This document shows, piece by piece, positions 58,995 through 64,000 of a stretch of DNA of 64,000 nucleotides. The notes beneath the pieces were generated by a model that was not told where the DNA came from, did no database searches, and saw only the letters and a list, made by a program, of their open reading frames with translations. A program made the position numbers and the translations under genes. Numbering within the stretch: the first letter of the stretch is position 1; each line of letters begins with the position of its first letter. Source of the stretch: Macrocystis pyrifera. Taxonomy: Eukaryota > Sar > Phaeophyceae > Laminariales > Laminariaceae. The stretch spans positions 4,369,095-4,433,094 of the forward strand of contig JASSKH010000029.1 in the NCBI GenBank assembly GCA_031763025.1, read 5' to 3'.

Positions 58995-59640
58995 GAGGAG
59001 GTTTTTGCCCGCACTGGGAAAACGGGAGAAGCGGGAAGAGAGAAGGGCGCAAAGAACATAGCGGAGCGCCGCGACTATCGTGCGTTCGAGCGACGCCATG
59101 ACGGTCCTGCCCGCGCACGCGACGAGGCTGTCGCCAAACATGCTGCTGAGAGCGCAGCTCGCCAATCGGCCGAGAGTCTAGCGAGGACCGAAAAAAAGAC
59201 GATGGAAATCGAGGAGCGGCTGCGACTTTGACACAGCAGAAAAAAATGTCCACGGAGCGTCAACAGCGGCTGCACGCGGAGACAGGAACGCGCGCAGCAC
59301 TAGCGGCACTGGCAGCCGAGGAGGGGCGGAGGCGGGCAGAGGTGGCGAGGGTGGCGAGGCTTTCGGAGATGGATCGCCTGTCGTTGGTCACCGGTGGTCT
59401 CATCGAAGAGAGGAACCAGCTCGTGTCGGCGATTTTTTACGGTTTTGGAGGTCAGTTTTTGGCGCAGCAGGAGTCAGCCCGGGATGCACCTTCGAGAGCG
59501 ACTCGGCTTCGAGAAGCTCAAGCTCAAGCAGATGGAAAGGGAGGTGGAGAACGCTAAAGCTCGGAGGCAGCAGCTAGTGAACAACGCCAATTCGAGGAAG
59601 AGGGCGAGCAGCAGCAGCGCAAGCAGTCGTTTTGTTGTTC
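58995..59640 (+). pseudogene. Coiled-coil protein fragment, nested in GCL copy 2 intron
   Basis: Three consecutive open segments in frames 0, 2, 0 share a highly charged helical character: EEVFARTGKTGEAG...AESAARQSAESLARTEKKTM; then MSTERQQRLHAETGTRAALA...LIEERNQLVSAIFYGF; then HLRERLGFEKLKLKQMEREV and ENAKARRQQL. Heptad-like Glu/Arg/Ala content suggests a long coiled coil. Two frame changes (near 59230 and 59475) mean it is decayed or contains sequence errors. I do not recognise the family. Confidence 0.5.
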
Positions 59641-60084
59641 ATGGCATGCTCGGCTTGGGGTAGCCTCGACGAATTTGGCGTTGTGCTATATTTTCTTACA
59701 ACATGATGCATCTGCTGCAGGAAACACTATTTTAATTAATAGTATACCAGGTATTATCTATAATCACTTGCTTTTTTACTGATTTTTGTCGTTGTGATTA
59801 ACGTAATAGTATACAAGGTATTTTTTTTCATTACTTGTTTTTTCACTGATTTTTGTTGTTGTGGTTAATAACGTAATAGTATATTATTTATATCACTTGT
59901 TTTTTTTACTGATTTTTGTCGTTGTGATTAACGTATATTTGTATTACTTGTTATTTGAGGCATCACAAAAACAAAGTTGATATGCAACCAATACGGAGTA
60001 CTTATTATTAATAATAGCTGCCACTTTGTTGTTGCCAGTGCCGTGTTTGTCGTGCCTCGACCCTCCTGGTTTTGACGACAACAG

Positions 60085-60491
60085 AATAGACGCCAACGCA
60101 AAAAGATCGAGGCCTCGGCAGCAGCAGCTGCAGCAGCTAAGCCCGGTGGGACCGGCAGCAGGCGCACGCCTGTCCCCTGTCCAGACAAGGCCGCCCCAGC
60201 AGCAAGACATGGGGACAGATTTTTTGAGAACAGGATTTTGGACAATCTGCGCCCGTATGGCCAGGCTGCGGGGGAGGACGACGAGCAGGGGGGGGGGGGG
60301 GAAAAGGCAAGAGACGCGCGTACGGTATGACGTCGGCGCGTCTATGTCAGGACATCATCGAGATCGGGACCCCGCTCAAGCACGTCGGCCCCACTATCAT
60401 GAAAGTTCTGTACGCGGGCGCCGGCGTGCAGCTCGACGAGGTGTTGCTTCGACCTTTCATGCCAAGTAACCCGAACCCAAGGGGCCCATAA
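60085..60491 (+). CDS. Unknown exon, possibly 3' part of the nested gene
   Basis: After an ACAACAG acceptor, an open stretch reads NRRQRKKIEASAAAAAAAKP, GDRFFENRILDNLRPYGQAA, a Gly run, then after a one-base frame change at a G14 run, AYGMTSARLCQDIIEIGTPL and KHVGPTIMKVLYAG, ending RPFMPSNPNPRGP and TAA. Composition after the G-run is that of a folded domain. It may belong with the coiled-coil segment at 58995-59640, joined across an AT-rich 0.45 kb intron. Function unknown. Confidence 0.45.
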
Positions 60492-61059
60492 AGAATACGT
60501 TCTCCATCCCCACGTTGACGGCTAGGTGGAGGACATGCAAGAAGCACCCAATGCGGAACGCAAATATGATTTCTTCCGCGAGAACGGCAACGGATCGCGC
60601 TGCATCGCCACCTTCCATCCCCTCTTTCTCCCGCTGCCGCGCTGCCTGTTGCTGCTGCTGCTGCTGACCCTGGCTTACACATGACTGCTATATTCCTAAT
60701 AATTCTTGTTGATCTCCAGAAAAGCTCCACGCTTTTGGGCTTCGGTCTCTAATGAAAAAAAAAAAAAAATGATGACGGCTGCTGTCAATTTTCTTCGTTG
60801 TGATCGGTATAAAAAAAAAAAAAAACGAAATTCATCTCTGCGCACAACGGTCAATGGACACTGATATTGCTGGTACCGGCTATAAAAAGGACCTCAGGCG
60901 CACCCCTAGCTGGCGGAGGGGGGAGGGCGAGGCGGGGGGGGCACAAGCAGCACGCAGAACAAAAGTGGCGGCGCTTAGAAAACTCACGACGAGAACAAGT
61001 CCGTCCGAGGGTGTGTGTTATATTATCACCCGGGTGATAGTATGATACGGTACTACTAT

Positions 61060-61170
61060 TACGGGGGGCCATGGTAAACAGAACCGAAAATTGTATTAAA
61101 AATAGGTAAATACATAGGGTTTTTTTATGTATACCATACCAGGTAGGTCTATTAACTACGGACGCCCGTA
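61060..61170. mobile_element. MITE copy 9 (diverged)
   Basis: TACGGGGGGCCATGGTAAAC ... ATTAACTACGGACGCCCGTA with an extra ACCAGGTAGG insert in the right arm. It lies in the GCL copy 2 intron. Confidence 0.88.
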
Positions 61171-61577
61171 ATAGTAATATGACTTTCATGGGGGATGGTG
61201 GTGACATATGAGTACTAGGGTATGTATAGCGGACCCAGTCCTGCCCTTTAAACCAAGACACCACGAAGCTTTTCGCTTCGTTCCACCCGTCCTCCCGCCC
61301 CCCCCCCCAAAAAAACGCATCCAGAAACTAGGAGAACCCTTTCCCCCTCCGATTTCCCTACTAATGACTAAGGCAAGGAACAAATAAATTGAGTACGCCC
61401 CCCCTTTCTCCCTGTTCCCTCCCCAAATCACGTTTGCCGAAAGTCTCGCTTTCCCTTCAACTCCCCCCCCTCCCCCCCCACATGCCAACAAACAAAACCC
61501 ATCCAGAACATAGAAAAAAAAACCCTCCCCCCCCCTCCCCCCCCCCTCCCCCCCACCCCCATTCCTCCCCCAATCAC

Positions 61578-61672
61578 CTTATCGAGGGGCATGTAGAGGT
61601 TCAAGTCGAGGGCAAGGATAACCCTGGTCACAACACGATGAAGACGGTGTAAGCAGCGTTCTCGAAATCCGT
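61578..61672 (-). pseudogene. GCLC: GCL copy 2 exon: TDFENAAYTVFIVL with frameshift
   Basis: CAG|ACG then TDFENAAYTVFIVL; the frame meets TGA directly after, while the next frame continues TRVILALDLNLYMPLDK to AAG|GTGATT. It is 95 bp long against 96 in copy 1, so exactly one base has been lost at the VL/TR junction. Confidence 0.93.
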
Positions 61673-61813
61673 CTGCCGGATCGCGGGACAGAAAACGAGG
61701 GGCAACAACAATTCAGCGGGTAGAGAGTAGAGAGAGAGAGAGAGAGAGATGCCACAGCCGTGCGGGCGGAAAAAAACAGGCGTTTCAGGCGAACTAAGGA
61801 AGGGAAACCGCGC

Positions 61814-61815
<2 letters not shown>

Positions 61816-61850
<35 letters not shown>

Positions 61851-61905
61851 ACCCGATATCATGCATCGCCGTAGTCGTATGACCATAGCAGAGGGAAGAG
61901 GGAAG
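61816..61905 (-). repeat. Family B 3' end next to poly-G (34 bp)
   Basis: G34 (61816-61849) then TACCCGATATCATGCATCGC and CGTAGTCGTATGACCATA. On - this is body then poly-C. Confidence 0.85.
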
Positions 61906-61944
61906 AGAAGGGGGGCACGGCACCGGACAGAAGTTGGGTTGCAT

Positions 61945-62300
61945 CCGTACTATAAGCAGATCCTGCACAACCTCTCACAGCGACGGCAAGTTGAGACCTA
62001 GATGGATCTGCTGTAGATATATACATAGATCATGATCTGTCTGAGGTGTGCCCTGTATTGGAAAGGCTGTGAGATGGATCGAGCATCCTTCAATACCCCA
62101 CCCTCCCTCCTATCAATCCTCCTCCCGATCCCTCCCCCCCCACCCCCCCCGGACGATCTGCTGTAGATAGATAGATCATGATCTGTCTAAGGTGTGCCCT
62201 GTATTGGAAAGGCTGTGAGACGGATCAAAGAATCCCAATACCCCAACCCTCTCTCTTATTAATCCTCCTCCCGATCCTGCCCCCTCCCCCCACCCCCACC
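61945..62300. repeat. ~140 bp direct duplication
   Basis: GATCATGATCTGTCTGAGGT, GTGCCCTGTATTGGAAAGGC and TGTGAGA.GGATC followed by C/T-rich sequence occur at about 62025-62150 and 62170-62300, inside a GCL copy 2 intron. The adjoining AGATCCTGCACAACCTCTCA (61960) resembles 8610-8640 and 20840-20870. Confidence 0.8.
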
Positions 62301-62356
62301 CCCCCCCCTGTACCCCCTCCCCTTTTAAAGGAATCCGAACCCAGGCGCCCACCCAC

Positions 62357-62488
62357 CAGCTGGATCTCCAAGCTCCGGAACTCCGTCCTCCAGCCGACAT
62401 GGGGGTCATTCGGGCTGACCCTTGGGGGCGGCGGCTTCCACCGCACGGTCTGCCAGTTCGTTGACTGAAGGTTTTCGAAGTGGTCCAC
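62357..62488 (-). CDS. GCLC: GCL copy 2 exon: VDHFENLQSTNWQTVRWKPP
   Basis: Reads VDHFENLQSTNWQTVRWKPP, then PNDPHVGWRTEFRSLEIQL. 132 bp, CAG|GTG to CTG|GTGGGT, phase 0. Very close to the animal TDHFENIQSTNWQTMRFKPP. Confidence 0.97.
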
Positions 62489-62516
62489 CTGTGGGACGGG
62501 TCCATTTGATAGGTTG

Positions 62517-62800
62517 GTTCATTTAGTGTGGCTCGGTCGGTCGGTTGGTTTGGTTCGGTTTGGTTTGGTTGGTTTTGGTTGGTTGGTTCGTTTGGTTGGT
62601 TCGGTTCGGTCGGTTCGGTCGGTTCGGTCGGTTCGGTATATTAGTTGGTTCACTTGCTCTTGAATTGGTTGGTCCATTGATTATTTGACCGGTCGATTGG
62701 TGGGCTGGTTGGACGGCAGGTTGGTAGGATGCCGGCGTGGGGGTCGGTTGATGGGTCGGTTCGCCTGGTTGGTGCGGGTTCGTACCGCACAGACGGTAAA
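62517..62800. repeat. GGTTCGGT/GGTTGG simple sequence
   Basis: Degenerate four- to six-base units rich in G and T on +, strand-asymmetric over nearly 300 bp. Confidence 0.85.
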
Positions 62801-62964
62801 ACATGAAAGACCAAGCGGTTCTCACGTTTCCGCCTAAGAATGGCACATCCTACGGGACGAAAATCCGAGGCGACTTTAACTCTCGAAAACTACGGGGGTG
62901 GGGCGGCGGGCACAACACGAACGAAAATCGTGGCTTTCGAAATGCCCCGACGAGAGACTTCCAC

Positions 62965-63087
62965 TACGGAGGGGGATAGAAAATAGGAATAATAATAGGA
63001 CCTACGGCACACACACACAAAACCTACATACTTCCCCAATTACTACTAACAGCATTTGGTCCGATCTACCAAAATATGGTCCCCCGG
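62965..63087. mobile_element. MITE copy 10 (degraded)
   Basis: TACGGAGGGGGATAGAAAATAG, a duplicated AATAGGA, ACCTACGGCACACACA, TTGGTCCGATC and TATGGTCCCCCGG: the family in order, but with several indels. Confidence 0.75.
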
Positions 63088-63177
63088 AAATAAAGTGTAC
63101 GTTATCCATTGAGACGGTTGTCGGTTGTTCGCTTGGCGTTTTACTCTCTTGCCCTCGTCGAGTTTCGTTCGAGGGGA

Positions 63178-63233
63178 GGGGAGGGGGGGGGGGAGGGGGG
63201 GCCGGGGGGGGGGGGGGGGGGCGGGGAGGGGGT
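63178..63233. repeat. G-rich tract with A/C interruptions
   Basis: Runs of 8-20 G broken by single A or C; poly-Gly/poly-Pro frames are artefacts. Confidence 0.9.
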
Positions 63234-63943
63234 ATATCTCGTCTCCCGTGTGATGCATAGTATGTTACACGGTGGCTTGTTGGTTAATAGGTTTTGGTTG
63301 GTTGAGTTGGGGGCATGGGTATTGGTTGGTTCGGTTCATTGGATGCTCGGTTGGTGCGTTGTTTGCGTTTCAAAATTCCTTGGTTGCCTGCTCGATTGGC
63401 TGCCTGCCTGCCTGCCTGGATGCGTGGATTCCACAGTGCCACGTACGTACGGGATACCAGGGGGGGGGCAGCCGGGCAGGGCCCAGGACCTGCTGCGATG
63501 CGATCGGCTTCGCTCACAACACGAAACGACCAACAGGTGTGGGAGATATTTGGTGCTGTTTTGGGGAACGATTTGAAGCGCTGCGTTGATTCCGTGTGCA
63601 CGAATTCTACCTGACTTACCGGACTGCTTCAACTTCGAACCACCATCGGAAAAAAAAAAAAATAAAAATAAAAATAAAAATCGAGTAGTCGCGTCTGAAC
63701 AATAATACCATACACACGGCACCTGGCGCAATACGGTGGTAAGAAACGTCAATTTGGTGTCCAGGCTCAAATGTCTTACTTTTTCCGACCTTGATCTAAC
63801 AACTCTGTTGTACTCGCACAAAGATTTAACAGTTGCCCCACACTTGAGTTGCGGTTCTTAACCCCAATTTTCTGACTTGTTCGTGCCGATCTGAGCCTAT
63901 TTTTATTAACGCAACGCGTCTTGACTGCGGGGCGCCCACCATA

Positions 63944-64000
63944 TACGGGGGGCCACAGTAAATAGGACCTACGGTACACAAAAAAAAAAAAAACTAGATA
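63944..64000. mobile_element. MITE copy 11 (cut by window end)
   Basis: TACGGGGGGCCACAGTAAATAGGACCTACGGTACACA, then an A-run; the rest lies beyond the window. Confidence 0.85.

Larger units (their letters stand above)
56848..61577 (-). other. Large GCL copy 2 intron (4.7 kb) containing a minisatellite and a nested gene
   Basis: The longest intron of either GCL copy. It holds the 20 bp minisatellite, a coiled-coil gene remnant on +, GTATACCAGGTATT-type repeats at 59735-59940 and MITE copy 9. Confidence 0.8.
50614..62488 (-). pseudogene. GCLC: Glutamate-cysteine ligase, copy 2 (multi-exon, frame-damaged, 5' end outside window)
   Basis: Seven exons on - match copy 1 exon for exon, with the same boundaries and, in two cases, the same length (132 and 160 bp). 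Read order is VDHFENLQSTNWQ, TDFENAAYTVFIVL, VDENMRRAHGRD, FPGLIPLVHAYL, YLEHLRRRAAGE, DVVLDSSKMEVQ and KFVKRAAEKQ. Family consensus is better kept than in copy 1 (DHFENLQ, SHPDYKQDS). Damage: one base missing in the TDFENAAY exon, a frame change at a G-run in the VDENMR exon, and a shifted stretch in the CPELLGD exon. G-run errors could be assembly artefacts, so this may be a damaged gene or a live gene with sequence errors. The N-terminal half lies right of the window. Confidence 0.85.

Overview
The window is nuclear DNA of a eukaryote. Genes are split by 0.2-5 kb spliceosomal introns with GTGAGT-type donors. Non-coding DNA is full of microsatellites, G/C homopolymer runs up to about 104 bp, short inverted-repeat transposons and dispersed repeats. 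A protist or alga, perhaps a stramenopile such as a brown alga, fits the intron style and the protistan cysteine-rich modules, but no marker fixes the taxon and this is a low-confidence guess.

Three things carry coding signal. (1) Two copies of the eukaryotic glutamate-cysteine ligase catalytic subunit (first step of glutathione synthesis) lie tail to tail. Copy 1 is on + (about 87-15975; 5' exons lie left of the window) and copy 2 on - (62488-50614; 5' exons lie right of the window). Almost all their exons were found by reading conserved family motifs and matching splice phases. Copy 1 stays open in every exon found but has lost several consensus residues. Copy 2 keeps the consensus better but carries frame damage. 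(2) Between them, on -, lies a gene with 14 tandem exons (36887-25837). Each exon encodes one ~74-residue, 12-cysteine module, and each module is itself two 6-cysteine half-repeats with identical spacing. A likely signal-peptide exon lies upstream at 38482-38404. This is the most distinctive locus here; I recognise no named family. (3) A decayed or poorly assembled coiled-coil gene (58995-60491, +) sits inside a copy 2 intron.

Layout: 0-16 kb copy 1 (few homopolymers, two MITEs, local duplications); 16-25.8 kb no recognisable gene, one MITE, an AGT array and dispersed repeats; 25.8-38.5 kb the cysteine-rich exon array; 38.5-50.6 kb no recognisable gene, MITEs, a heptanucleotide array and very long G/C runs; 50.6-62.5 kb copy 2 with the nested gene, minisatellites and poly-G/poly-C tracts; 62.5-64 kb repeats. 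A palindromic MITE family with CGGGGG termini occurs 11 times. A separate dispersed repeat ends in a poly(C) tail, an unusual feature.

The GCL copies and the cysteine-rich protein both bear on cysteine/thiol chemistry, but a functional link is only speculation from neighbourhood. Nothing recognisable as a retrovirus-like or capsid-bearing element, tRNA, rRNA or CRISPR array was found.
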